Origin: Xestospongia muta
Taxonomy: Eukaryota > Porifera > Demospongiae > Haplosclerida > Petrosiidae
Reading direction: 5' to 3'
Length of the DNA stretch: 64,000 bases
NCBI GenBank assembly: GCA_963693285.1
Contig: OY848926.1
Span: 2,671,001-2,735,000, forward strand
Shown: one piece after another, positions 23,501 to 36,699 of the stretch
How the letters are laid out: the number at the start of each line of letters is the position of its first letter
Position numbering within the stretch: the first letter of the stretch is position 1
Program-made: the position numbers and the translations under genes
Notes under the pieces: generated by a model
Database searches by the model: none
The model's input: only the letters and a program-made list of their open reading frames with translations
What the model was told of the DNA's origin: nothing

Positions 23501-26500
23501 GTTTTAACCTATTTAGACTACTTTATTAGTATATTTAAGAGAGATAAACTTACTAAACTCTTTAGATCAGCTTATTTAACCAGTTTTCACAGTTAATTTC
23601 TAATCTTTTTTAACTTTCAAAAAGCTCTAAACTCTTTATTTTAGAGTTTTAACCTATTTAGACTACTTTACTAGTATATTTAAGAGAGATAAACTTACTA
23701 AACTCTTTAGATCAGCTTATTTAACCAGTTTTCACAGTTAATTTCTAATCTTTTTTAACTTTCAAAAAGCTCTAATCACTTTATTTTAGAGTTTTAACCT
23801 ATTTAGACTACTTTATTAGTATATTTAAGACAGATAAACTTACTAAACTCTTTAGATCAGCTTATTTAACCAGTTTTCACAGTTAATTTCTAATCTTTTT
23901 TAACTTTAAAAAAACTCAAATTACTTTATTTTAGAGTTTTAACCCATTTAGACTACTTTATTACTATATTTAGACAGATAAACTTACTAAACTCTTTAGA
24001 TCAGCTTATTTAACCAGTTTTCACAGTTAATTTCTAATCTTTTTTAACTTTCAAAAAGGTCTAAACTCTTTATTTTAGATTTTCAACCTATTAAGACTAC
24101 TTTATTAGTATATTTAAGACAGATAAACTTATGAAAGTCCTTAGTTCTGCTTATTTAACAAGTTTTCACAGTTAATTTCTAATCTTTTTTAACTTTCAAA
24201 ACGCTCTAAACTCTTTATTTTAGAGTTTTAACCTATTTAGACTACTTTATTAGTATATTTAAGAGAGATAAACTTACTAAACTCTTTAGATCAGCTTATT
24301 TAACCAGTTTTCACACTTAATTTCTAATCTTTTTTAACTTTCAAAAAGCTCTAAACTCTTTATTTTAGAGTTTTAACCTATTTAGACTACTTTATTAGTA
24401 TATTTAAGACAGATAAACTTACTAAACCCTTTAGATGAGCTTATTTAACCAGTTTTCACAGTTAATTTCTAATCTTTTTAACTTTCAAAAAGCTCTAATC
24501 ACTTTATTTTAGAGTTTTAACCTATTTAGACTACTTTATTAGTATATTTAAGACAAATAGAGTTACTAAACTCTTTAGATCAGCTTATTTAACCACTTTT
24601 CACAGTTATTTTCTAATCTTTTTTAACTTTCAAAAAGCTCTAAACTCTTTATTTTAGAGTTTTAACCTATTTAAACTACTTTTTAGCATATTTAAAACAG
24701 ATAAACTTACTAAACCCTTTAAATCAGCTTATTTAACCAGTTTTCACAGTTAATTTCTAATCTTTTTTAACTTTCAAAAAGCTCTAAACTCTTTATTTTA
24801 GAGTTTCAACCTATTAAGATTACTTTATTAGTATATTTAAGACAGATAAACTTATGAAAGTCCTTAGTTCTACTTATTTAACCAATTTTCACAGTTAATT
24901 TCTAATCTTTTTTAACTTTCAAAAAGGTCTAAACTCTTTATTTTAGAGTTTTAACCTATTTAGACCACTTTATTAGTATATTTAAGACAGATAAACTTAT
25001 GAAAGTCCTTAGTTCTGCTTATTTAACCAGTTTTCACAGTTAATTTCTAATCTTTTTTAACTTTCAAAAAGCTCTAAATTCTTTATTTTAGAGTTTTAAC
25101 CTATATAGACTACTTTATTAGTATATTTAAGACAGATAAACTTACTAAACTCTTTAGATCAGCTTATTTAACCAGTTTTCACAGTTAATTTCTAATCTTT
25201 TTTAACTTTCAAAAAGCTCTAATCACTTTATTTTAGAGTTTTAACCTATTTAGACTACTTTATTAGTATATTTAAAACAAGATAAACTTACTAAACTGTT
25301 TAGATCAGCTTATTTAACCAGTTTTCACACTTAATTTCTAATCTTTTTTAACTTTCAAAAAGCTCTAAACTCTTTATTTTAGAGTTTTAACCTATTAAGA
25401 CTACTTTATTAGTATATTTAAGACAGATAAACTTATGAAAGTCCTTAGTTCTGCTTATTTAACCAGTTTTAACAGTTAATTTCTAATCTTTTTTATCTTA
25501 AAAAAACTCTAAACTCTTTATTTTAGAGTTTTAACCTATTTAGACTACTTTATTAGTATATTTAAGACAGATAAACTTACTAAACTCTTTAGATCAGCTT
25601 ATTTAACCAGTTTTCACAGTTCATTTCTAATCCTTTTTAACTTTCAAAAAGCTCTAAACTCTTTATTTTAGAGTTTTAACCTATTTAGACTACATTAATA
25701 GTATATTTAATACAGATTAACTTACTAAACTCTTTAGATCAGCATATTTAACCAGTTTTCACACTTAATTTCTAATTTTTTTTAACTTTAAAAAAGCTCT
25801 AAACTCTTTATTTTAGAGTTTTAACCTATTTAGACTACTTTATTACTATACTTAAGACAGATAAACTTATTAAACTCTTTATATCAGCTTATTTAACCAT
25901 TTTTCACAGTTAATTTCTAATCTTTTTAACTTTCAAAAAGCTCTAAACTCTTTATTTTGGAGTTTTAACCTATTTAGACTACTTTATTAGTATATTTAAG
26001 ACAGATAAACTTACTAAACTCTTTATATCAGCTTATTTAACCAGTTTTCACAGTTAATTTCTAATCTTTTTTAACTTTCAAAAAGCTCTAAACTCTTTAT
26101 TTTAGAGTTTTAACCTATTTAGACTACTTTATTAGTACATTTAAGAGAGATAAAGTTATTAAAGTCCTTAGTTCTGCTTATTTAACCAGTTTTCACAGTT
26201 AATTTCTAATCTTTTTAACTTTCAAAAAGCTCTAAACTCTTTATTTTAGAATTTTAATTTATTTAGACTACTTTATTAGTATATTTAAGACAGATAAACT
26301 TACTAAACTCTTTAGATCAGCTTATTTAACCAGTTTTCACAGTTAATTTCTAATCTTTTTTAACTTTCAAAAAGCTCTAAACTCTTTATTTTAGAGTTTT
26401 AACCTATTTAGACTACTTTATTACTATATTTAAGATAGATAAACTTACTAAACTTATTAGATTAGCTTATTTAACCAGTTTTCACAGTTAATTTCTAATC

Positions 26501-28428
26501 TTTTTTAACTTTCAAAAAGCTCTAAACTCTTTATTTTAGAGTTTTAACCTATTTAGACTACTTTATTAGTATATTTAAGACAGATAAACTTACTAAACTG
26601 TTTAGATCAGATTATTTAACCAGTTTTCACAGTTAATTTCTAATTTTTTTAACTTTCAAAAAGCTCTAAACTCTTTATTTTAGAGTTTTAACCTATTTAG
26701 ACTACTTTATTAGTATATTTAAGACAGATAAACTTACTAAACTCTTTAGATCAGCTTATTTAACCAGTTTTCACAGTTAATTTCTAAACTTTTTTAACTT
26801 TCAAAAAGCTCTAAACTCTTTATTTTAGAGTTTTAACCTATTAAGACTAGTTTATTAGTATATTTAAGACAGATAAACTTACTAAACTCTTTAGATGAGT
26901 TTACATAACCAGTTTTCACAGTTAATTTCTAATCTTTTTTAACTTTCGAAAAGCTCTAAACTCTTTATTTTAGGGTTTTAACCTATTTAGACTACTTTAT
27001 TAGTATATTTAAGACAGATAAACTTACTAAACTCTTTAGATCAGCTTATTTAACCAGTTTTCACAGTTAATTTCTAATCTTTTTTAACTTTCAAAAAGCT
27101 CTAAACTCTTTATTTTAGAGTTTTAACCTATTTAGACTACTTTATTAGTATATTTAAGAAAGATAAAATTACTAAACTTTTTAGATCAGCTTATTTAACC
27201 AGTTTTCACAGTTAATTTCTAATCTTTTTTAACTTTCAAAAAGCTTTAAACTCTTTATTTTAGAGTTTTAACCTATTTAGACTACTTTATTAGTATATTT
27301 AAGACAGATAAACTTACTAAATTCTTTAGATCAGCTTATTTAACCAGTTTTCACAGTTAATTTCTAATCTTTTTTAACTTTCAAAAAGTTCTAATCACTT
27401 TATTTTAGAGTTTTAACCTATTTAGACTATATTATTACTATATTTAAGACAGATAAACTTACGAAACTACTTAGATCAGCTTATTTAACCAGTTTTCACA
27501 CTTAATTTCGAATCTTTTTTAACTTTCAAAACGCTCTAAACTCTTTATTTTAGAGTTTTAACCTATTTAGACTACTTTATTAGTTTATTTAAGACAGGTA
27601 AACTTACTAAACTCTTTAGATCTGTTTATTTAACCACTTTTAACAATTAATTTGTAACCTTTTTCAACTTTCAGAAAGCTCTAAACACTTTATTTTAGAG
27701 TTTTAACCTATTTAGACTACTTTATTAGTATTTTTAAGACAGATAAACTTACTAAACCATTTAGATCAGCTTAGTTAACCAGTTTTCCCAGTTAATTTCT
27801 AATCTTTTTTAACTTTCAAAAAGCTGTAAACTCTTTATTTTAGAGTTTTAACCTATTTAGACTACTTTAATACTATATTTAACACAGATTAACTTACTAA
27901 ACTCTTCAGTTCAGCTTATTTACCCAGTTTTCACAGTTAATTTCTAATCCTTTTTAACTTTCAAAAAGCTCTAAACTCTTTATTTTAGAGTTTTAACCTA
28001 TTTAGACTACTTTATTAGTATATTTAAGACAGATAAACTTACTAAACTCTTTAGATCAGCTTATTTAACCAGTTTTCACAGTTAATTTCTAATCTTTTTT
28101 AACTTTCAAAAAGCTCTAATCACTTTATTTTAGAGTTTTAACCTATTTAGACTACTTTATTAGTATATTTAAGAGAGATAAACTTACTAAACTCTTTAGA
28201 TCAGCTTATTTAACCAGTTTTCACAGTTAATTTCTAATCTTTTTTAATTTTCAAAAAGCTCTAAACTCTTTATTTTAGAGTTTTAACGTATTTAGACTAC
28301 TTTATTAGTATATTTAAGACAGATAAACTTACTAAACTCTTTAGATCAGCTTATTTAACCAGTGTTCACAGTTAATTTCTAATCTTTTTTAACTTTGAAA
28401 AAGCTCTAAACTCTTTATTTTAGAGTTT
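17600..28428 (-). repeat. Large segmental duplication, copy 1 (block B)
   Basis: This span of about 10.8 kb recurs in block D from about 52.3 kb to the window end in the same orientation. Matching landmarks and offsets: TTCATTT 17681/52362 (34681); CTTGATTTTG 18011/52692 (34681); the CTTTACTAGT monomer 19201/53881 (34680); the CTGTTTTAAC monomer 21456/55991 (34535); CGAAAAGCAC 23040/58467 (35427); ACTCAAATTA 23914/59341 (35427); TTAGTTAACC 27771/63343 (35572). Each change of offset is explained by an identifiable monomer or small indel. This copy alone has the 22-bp deletion at about 21506. Confidence 0.9.
21440..21570 (-). repeat. Monomer with internal 22-bp deletion
   Basis: The monomer reads TTTTAACATATTTAAGACAG at about 21499. 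Its counterpart in block D near 56035 keeps the intervening segment. The missing 22 bp starts and ends at TATTTA repeats, as expected for replication slippage or microhomology-mediated deletion after the large duplication. The offset between the two copies changes by exactly 22 here. Confidence 0.85.
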
Positions 28429-30522
28429 TAACCTATTTAGACTACTTTATTAGTATATTTAAGACAGATAAACTTACTAAACTCTTTAGATCAGCTTATT
28501 TAACCAGTTTTCACACTTAATTTCTAATCTTTTTTAACTTTCAAAAAGCTCTAATCGCTTTATTTTAGAGTTTTAACCTATTTAGACTACATTATTACTA
28601 TATTTAAAACAGATAAACTTACTAAACTACTTAGATCAGCTTATTTAACCAGTTTTCACAGTTAATTTCTAATCTTTTTTAACTTTCGAAAAGCTCTAAT
28701 CACTTTATGTTAGAGTTTTAACCTATTGAGACTACTTTATTAGTATATTTAAGACAGATAAACTTACTAAACTCTTTAGATCAGCTTATTTAACCACTTT
28801 TCACAGTTAATTTCTAATCTTTTTTAACTTTCAAAAAGCTCTAAATTCTTTATTTTAGAGTTTTAACCTATTTAGACTACTTTATTAGTATATTTAAGAC
28901 AGATAAACTTAATAAACTCTTTAGATCAGCTTATTTAACCAGTTTTCACAGTTAGTTTCTAATCTTTTTTAACTTTCAAAAAGCTCTAATCACTTTATTT
29001 TACAGTTTTAACCTATTTAGACTACTTTATTAGTATATTTAAGACAGATAAACTTACTAAACTCTTTAGATCAGCTTATTTAACCAGTTTTCACAGTTAA
29101 TTTCTAATCTTTTTCAACTTTCAAAAAGCTCTAATCGCTTTATTTTTGAGTTTTAAGCTATTTAGACTACATTATTACTATATTTAAAACAGATAAACTT
29201 ACTAAACTACTTAGATCAGCTTATTTAACCAGTTTTCACAGTTAATTTCTAATCTTTTTTAACTTTCGAAAAGCTCTAATCACTTTATGTTAGAGTTTTA
29301 ACCTATTTAGACTACTTTATTAGTATATTTAAGACAGATAAACTTACTAAACTCTTTAGATCAGCTTATTTAACCACTTTTCACAGTTAATTTCTAATCT
29401 TTTTTAACTTTCTAAAAGCTCTAAATTCTTTATTTTAGAGTTTTAACCTATTTAGAATACTTTATTAGTATATTTAAGACAGTAAACTTACTAAACTCTT
29501 TAGATCAGCTTATTTAACCAGTTTTCACAGTTAATTTCTAATCTTTTTTAACTTTCAAAAAGCTCTAATCACTTTATTTTAGAGTTTTAACCTATTTAGA
29601 CTACTTTATTAGTATATTTAAGACAGATAAACTTACTAAACTCTTTAGATCAGCTTATTTAACCAGTTTTCACAGTTAATTTCTAATCTTTTTTAACTTT
29701 CAAAAAGCTATAAACTCTTTATTTTAGAGTTTTAACCTATTTAGACTACTTTATTAGTATATTTAAGACAGATAAACTTACTAAACTCTTTAGATCAGCT
29801 TATTTAACCAGTTTTCACACTTAATTTCTAATCTTTTTTAACTTTCAAAAAGCTCTAAACTCTTTATTTTAGAGTTTTAACCTATTTAGACTACTTTATT
29901 AGTATATTTAAGACAGATAAACTTATTAAAGTCCTTAGTTCCGCTTATTTAACCAGTTTTCACAGTTAATTTCTAATCTATTTTAACTTTCAAAAAGCTC
30001 TAAACTCTTTATTTTAGAGTTTTAACCTATTTAGACTACTTTATTAGTATATTTAAGAGAGATAAACTTACTAAAGTCTTTAGATCAGCTTATTTAACCA
30101 GTTTTCACACTTAATTTCTAATCTATTTTAACTTTCAAAAAGCTCTAAACTCTTTATTTTAGAGTTTTAACCTATTTAGACTACTTTATTAGTGTATTTA
30201 AGACAGATAAACTTACTAAACTCATTAGATCAGCTTATTTAACCAGTTTTCACAGTTAATTTCTAATCTTTTTTAAATTTCAAAAAGCTCTAAACTCTTT
30301 ATTTTAGAGTTTTAACCTATTTAGACTACTTTATTAGTATATTTAAGACAGATAAACTTACTAAACTCTTTAGATCAGCTTATTTAACCAGTTTTCACAC
30401 TTAATTTCTAATCTTTTTTAACTTTCCAAAAGCTCTAAACTCTTTATTTTAGAGTTTTAACCTATTTAGACTACTTTATTAGTATATTTAAGAGAGATAA
30501 ACTTACTAAACTCTTTAGATCA

Positions 30523-30555
30523 GCTTATTTAACCAGTTTTCACAGTTAAATAAGC
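30523..30555. other. Orientation switch 2 (B to C) with 11-bp perfect arms
   Basis: The '-' array runs to CACAGTTAA and the '+' array resumes in GTTAAATAAGCAGAAC. The motif GTTAA (30545-30549) is shared by both sides: as the complement of monomer positions 19-23 on the left and as positions 35-39 on the right. Perfect 11-bp arms GCTTATTTAAC (30523-30533) and GTTAAATAAGC (30545-30555) flank an 11-nt spacer. The first '+' monomer is of the GCAGAACTAAGG subtype. Confidence 0.93.
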
Positions 30556-30639
30556 AGAACTAAGGACTTTAATAAGTTTATCTGTCTTAAATATACTAAT
30601 AAAGTAGTCTAAATAGGTTAAAACTCTAAAATAAAGAGT

Positions 30640-31560
30640 TTAGAGCTTTTTGAAAGTTACAAAAGATTTGAAATTAAGTGTGAAAACTGGTTAAATAAGC
30701 TGATCTAAAGAGTTTAGTAAGTTTATCTGTCTTAAATATACTAATAAAGTAGTCTAAATAGGTTAAACTCTAAAATAAAGAGTTTAGAGCTTTTTGAAAG
30801 TTAAAAAAGATTAGAACTTAAGTGTGAAAACTGGTTAAATAAGCTAATCTAAAGAGTTTAGTAAGTTTATCTGTCTTAAATACACTAATAAAGTAGTCTA
30901 AATAGGTTAAAACTCTAAAATAAAGAGTTTAGAGCTTTTTGAAAGTTAAAAAAGATTAGAAATTAAGTGTGAAAACTGGTTAAATAAGCTGATCTAAAGA
31001 GTTTAGTAAGTTTATCTGTGTTAAATATACTAATAAAGTAGTCTAAATAGGTTAAAACTCTAAAATAAAGAGTTTAGAGCTTTTCGAAAGTTAAAAAAGA
31101 TTAGAAATTAACTGTGAAAACTGGTTAAATAAGCAGAACTAAGGACTTTAATAAGTTTATCTGTCTTAAATATACTAATAAAGTAGTCTAAATAGGTTAA
31201 AAATCTAAAATAAAGAGTTTAGAGCTTTTTGAAAGTTAAAAAAGATTAGAAATTAAGTGTGAAAACTGGTTAAATAAGCTGATCTAAAGAGTTTAGTAAG
31301 TTTATCTGTCTTAAATATACTAATAAAGTAGTCTAAATAGATTAAAACTCTAAAATAAAGAGTTTAGAGCTTTTTGAAATTTAAAAAAGATTAGTATTAA
31401 CTGCGAAAACTGGTTAAATAAGCTGATCTAAAGAGTTTAGTAAGTTTATCTGTCTTAAATATACTAATAAAGTAGTCTAAATAGGTTAAAACTCTAAAAT
31501 AAAGAGTTAAGAGCTTTTTGAAAGTTAAAATAGATTAGAAATTAAGTGTGAAAACTGGTT
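30640..31560 (+). repeat. Block C duplication at 11.0 kb spacing, copy 1
   Basis: Variants in order: GTTACAAAAG (30656), AGGTTAAACTC (about 30760), GATTAGAACTTAAG (about 30811), GCTAATCTAAAG (about 30842), TCTGTGTTAAAT (about 31014), GCTTTTCGAAAG (about 31080), GCAGAACTAAGG (31133) and GATTAGTATTA (about 31391). All recur at 41.65-42.56 kb with a constant offset of 11000 bp, so no net length change has occurred across about 0.9 kb. Confidence 0.85.
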
Positions 31561-34500
31561 AAATAAGCTGATCTAAAGAGTTTAGTAAGTTTATCTGTCT
31601 TAAATATACTAATAAAGTAGTCTAAATAGGTTAAAACTCTAAAATAAAGAGTTTAGATCTTTTCGAAAGTTAAAAAAGATTAGAAATTAACTGTGAAAAC
31701 TGGTTAAATAAGCAGAACTAAGGACTTTAATAAGTTTATCTGTCTTAAATATACTAATAAAGTAGTCTAAATAGGTTAAAACTCTAAAATAAAGAGTTTA
31801 GAGCTTTTTGAAAGTTAAAAAGATTAGAAATTAATTGTGAAAACTGGTTAAATAAGCTGATCTAAAGAGTTTAGTAAGTTTATCCGTCTTAAATATACTA
31901 ATAAAGTAGTGTAAATAGATTAAAACTCAAAAATAAAGAGTTTAGAGCTTTTTGAAATTTAAAAAAGATTAGTATTAACTGTGAAAACTGGTTAAATAAG
32001 CTGATCTAAAGAGTTTAGTAAGTTTATCTGTCTTAAATATACTAATAAAGTAGTCTAAATAGTTTAAAACTCTAAAATAAAGAGTTTAGAGCTTTTTGAA
32101 AGTTAAAAAAGATTAGAAATTAACTTTGAAAACTGGTTAAATAAGCTGATCTAAAGGGTTTAGTAAGTTTATCTGTCTTAAATATACTAATAAAGTAGTC
32201 TAAATAGGTTAAAACTCTAAAATAAAGAGTTTAGAGCTTTTTGAAAGTTAAAAAAGATTAGAAATTAAGTGTGAAAACTGGTTAAATAAGGAGAACTAAA
32301 GAGTTTAGTAGGTTTATCTGTCTTAAAAATACTAATAAAGTAGTCTAAATAGGTTAAAACTCTAAAATAAAGAGTTTAGAGCTTTTTGAAAGTTAAAAAA
32401 GATTAGTATTAACTGTGAAAACTGGTTAAATAAGGAGAACTAAAGAGTTTAGTAAGTTTATCTGTCTTAAAAATACTAATAAAATAGTCTAAATAGGTTA
32501 AAACTCTAAAATAATGAGTTTAGAGCGTTTTGAAAGTAAAAAAGATTCGTATTAACTGTGAAAACTGGTTAAATAAGCTGATCTAAAGGGTTTAGTAAGT
32601 TTATCTGTCTTAAATATACTAATAAAGTAGTCTAAATAGGTTAAAACTCTAAAATAAAGTGATGAGAGCTTTTTGAAAGTTAAAAATAATTAGAAATTAA
32701 GTGTGAAAACTGGTTAAATAAGCTGATCTAAAGAGTTTAGTAAGTTTACCTGTCTTAAATATACTAATAAAGTAGTCTAAATAGGTTAAAACTCTAAAAT
32801 AAAGAATTTAGAGCTTTTTGAAAGTTAAAAAAAATTAGAAATTAACTGTGAAAAGTGGTTAAATAAGCTGATCTAAAGAGTTTAGTAAGTTTATCTGTCT
32901 TAAATATACTAATAAAGTATTCTAAATAGGTTAAAGCTCTAACATAAAGTGATTAGAGCTTTTCGAAAGTTAAAAAGATTAGAAATTAAGTGTGAAAACT
33001 GGTTAAATAAGCTGATCTAAGTAGTTTAGTAAGTTTATCTGTCTTAAATATACTAATAAAGTAGTCTAAATAGGTTAAAACTCTAAAATAAAGATTTTAG
33101 AGCTTTTTGAAAGTTAAAAAAGATTAGAAATTAAGTGTGAAAACTGGTTAAATAAGCTGATCTAAAGGGTTTAGTAAGTTTATCTGTCTTAAATATACTA
33201 ATAAAGTAGTCTAAATAGGTTAAAACTCTAAAATAAAGAGTTTATAGCTTTTTGAAAGTTAAAAAAGATTAGAAATTAAGTGTGAAAACTGGTTAAATAA
33301 GGAGAACTAAAGAGTTTAGTAAGTTTATCTGTCTTAAAAATACTAATAAAGTAGTCTAAATAGGTTAAAACTCTAAAAGAAAGAGTTTAGAGCTTTTTGA
33401 AAGTTAAAAAAGATTAGTATTAACTGTGAAAACTGGTTAAATAAGCTGATCTAAAGGGTTTTGTAAGTTTATCTGTCTTAAATATACTAATAAAGTAGTC
33501 TAAATAGGTTAAAACTCTAAAATAAAGAGTTTAGAGCTTTTTGAAAGTTAAAAAAGATTAGAAATTAACTGTGAAAACTGGTTAAATAAGGAGAACTAAA
33601 GAGTTTAGTAAGTTTATCTGTCTTAAAAATACTAATAAAGTAGTCTAAATAGGTTAAAACTCTAAAATAAAGAGTTTAGAGCTTTTTGAAAGTTAAAAAA
33701 GATTAGTATTAACTGTGAAAACTGGTTAAATAAGCTGATCTAAAGGGTTTAGTAAGTTTATCTGTCTTAAATATACTAATAAAGTAGTCTAAATAGGTTA
33801 AAACTCTAAAATAAAGTGATTAGAGCTTTTTGAAATTTAAAATAGATTAGAAATTAACTGTGAAAACTGGTTAAATAAGCTGATCTAAAGAGTTTAGTAA
33901 GTTTATCTGTCTTAAATATACTAATAAAGTAGTCTAAATAGGTTAAAACTCTAAAATAAAGAGTTTAGAGCTTTTTGAAAGTTAAAATAGATTAGAAATT
34001 AAGTGTGAAAACTGGTTAAATAAGCTGATCTAAGGAGTTTAGTCAGTTTATCTCTCTTAAATATACTAATAAAGTAGTCTAAATAGGTTAAAACTCTAAA
34101 ATAAAGAGTTTAGAGCTTTTTGAAAGTTAAAAAAGATTAGAAATTAAGTGTGAAAACTGGTTAAATAAGCTGATCTAAAGGGTTTAGTAAGTTTATCTGT
34201 CTTAAATATACTAATAAAGTAGTCTAAATAGGTTAAAACTCTAAAATAAAGAGTTTATAGCTTTTTGAAAGTTAAAAAAGATTAGAAATTAACTGTGAAA
34301 ACTGGTTAAATAAGCTGATCTAAAGAGTTTAGTAAGTTTATCTGTCTTAAATATACTAATAAAGTAGTCTAAATAGGTTAAAACTCTAAAATAAAGTGAT
34401 TAGAGCTTTTTGAAAGTTAAAAAAGATTAGAAATTAACTGTGAAAACTGGTTAAATAAGCTGATCTAAAGAGTTTAGTAAGTTTATCTGTCCTAAATATA

Positions 34501-36699
34501 ATGGTAAAGTAGTCTAAATAGGTTAAAAGTCTAAAATAAAGAGTTTAGAGCTTTTTGAAAGTTAAAAAAGATTAGAAATTAACTGTGAAAACTGGTTAAA
34601 TAAGCTGATCTAAAGAGTTTAGTAAGTTTATCTGTCTTAAATATACTAATAAAGTAGTCTAAATAGGTTAAAACTCTAAAATAAAGAGTTTATAGCTTTT
34701 TGAAAGTTAAAAAAGATTAGAAATTAACTGTGAAAACTGGTTAAATAAGCTGATCTAATGAGTTTAGTAAGTTTATCTGTCTTAAATACCCTAATAAAGT
34801 AGTCTAAATAGGTTAAAACTCTAAAATAAAGAGTTTAGAGCTTTTTGAAAGTTAAAATAGATTAGAAATTAAGTGTGAAAACTGGTTAAATAAGCTGATC
34901 TAAAGAGTTTAGTAAGTTTATCTCTCTTAAATATACTAATAAAGTAGTCTAAATAGGTTAAAACTCTAAAATAAAGAGTTTAGAGCTTTTTGAAAGTTAA
35001 AATAGATTAGAAATTAAGTGTGAAAACTGGTTAAATAAGCGGAACTAAGGACTTTAATAAGTTTATCTGTCTTAAATATACTAATAAAGTAGTCTAAATA
35101 GGTTAAAACTCTAAAATAAAGAGTTTATAGCTTTTTGAAAGTTAAAAAAGATTAGAAATTAACTGTGAAAACTGGTTAAATAAGCTGATCTAATGAGTTT
35201 AGTAAGTTTATCTGTCTTAAATACCCTAATAAAGTAGTCTAAATAGGTTAAAACTCTAAAATAAAGAGTTTAGAGCTTTTTGAAAGTTAAAAAAGATTAG
35301 AAATTAAGTGTGAAAACTGGTTAAATAAGCTGATCTAAAGAGTGTAGTAAGTTTATCTGTCTTAAATATACTAATAAAGTAGTCTAAATAGGTTAAAACT
35401 CTAAAATAAAGAGTTTATAGCTTTTTCAAAGTTAAAAAAGATTAGAAATTAAGTGTGAAAACTGGTTAAATAAGCTGATCTAAAGAGTTTAGTAAGTTTA
35501 TCTGTCTTAAATATACTAATAAAGTAGTCTAAATAGGTTAAAACTCTAAAATAAAGAGTTTAGAGCTTTTTGAAACTTAAAATAGATTAGAAATTAAGTG
35601 TGAAAACTGGTTAAATAAGCTGATCTAAAGAGTTTAGTCAGTTTATCTCTCTTAAATATACTAATAAAGTAGTCTAAATAGGTTAAAACTCTAAAATAAA
35701 GAGTTTAGAACTTTTGAAAGTTAAAAAAGATTAGAAATTAACTGTGAAAACTGGTTAAATAAGCTGATCTAAAGAGTTTAGTAAGTTTATCTGTCTTAAA
35801 TATACTAATAAAGTAGTGTAAATAGGTTAAAACTCTAAAATAAAGAGTTTAGAGCTTTTTGAAAGTTAAAAAAGATTAGAAATTAAGTGTGAAAACTGTT
35901 TAAATAAGCTGATCTAAAGAGTTTAGTAAGTTTATCTCACTTAAATATACTAATAAAATAGTCTAAATAGGTTAAAACTCTAAAATAAAGAGTTTAGAGC
36001 TTTTTGAAAGTTAAAAAAGATTAGAAATTAACTGTGAAAACTGGTTAAATAAGCTGATCTAAAGAGTTTAGTAAGTTTATCTGTCTTAAATATACTAATA
36101 AAGTAGTCTAAATAGGTTAAAACTCTAAAATAAAGAGTTTAGAGCTTTTTGAAAGTTAAAAAAGATTAGAAATTAAGTGTGAAAACTGGTTAAATAAGCT
36201 GATCCAAAGAGTGTAGTAAGTTTATCTGTCTTAAATATACTAATAAAGTAGTCTAAATAGGTAAAACTCTAAAATAAAGAGTTTAGAGCTTTTTCAGAGT
36301 TAAAAAAGATTAGAAATTAACTGTGAAAAGTGGTTAAATAAGCTGATCTAAAGAGTTTAGTAAGTTTATCTGTCTTAAATATACTAATAAAGTAGTCTAA
36401 ATAGGTTAAAACTCTAAAATAAAGAGTTTAGAGCTTTTTGAAAGTTAAAAAAGATTAGAAATTAAGTGTGAAAACTGTTTAAATAAGCTGATCTAAAGAG
36501 TTTAGTAAGTTTATCTCTCTTAAATATACTAATAAAATAGTCTAAATAGGTTAAAACTCTAAAATAAAGAGTTTAGAGTTTTTCGAAAGTTAAAAAAGAT
36601 TAGAAATTAACTGTGAAAACTGGTTAAATAAGCTGATCTAAAGAGTTTAGTAAGTTTATCTGTCTTAAATATAGTAATAAAGTAGTCTAAATAGGTTAA

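Larger units (their letters stand above)
16950..30545 (-). repeat. Satellite block B: ~94 monomers in inverted orientation
   Basis: The same 145-bp satellite, now reading as the reverse complement (pyrimidine-rich on the given strand, marked by CAGTTTTCACAGTTAATTTC and TTTAACCTATTTAGACTAC). GC skew and purine bias flip sign at its edges. Marker variants make its internal order readable: CGAAAAGCAC at 17571, 20890 and 23040; GTTCATTTCTAATCC near 17680, 21008, 23158 and 25618; CTTAAAAACTC near 18360, 19665 and 23405. Its span 17.6-28.4 kb is copied in block D. A monomer at about 21506 has lost 22 bp between two TATTTA repeats. No unique sequence or gene interrupts it. Confidence 0.97.
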
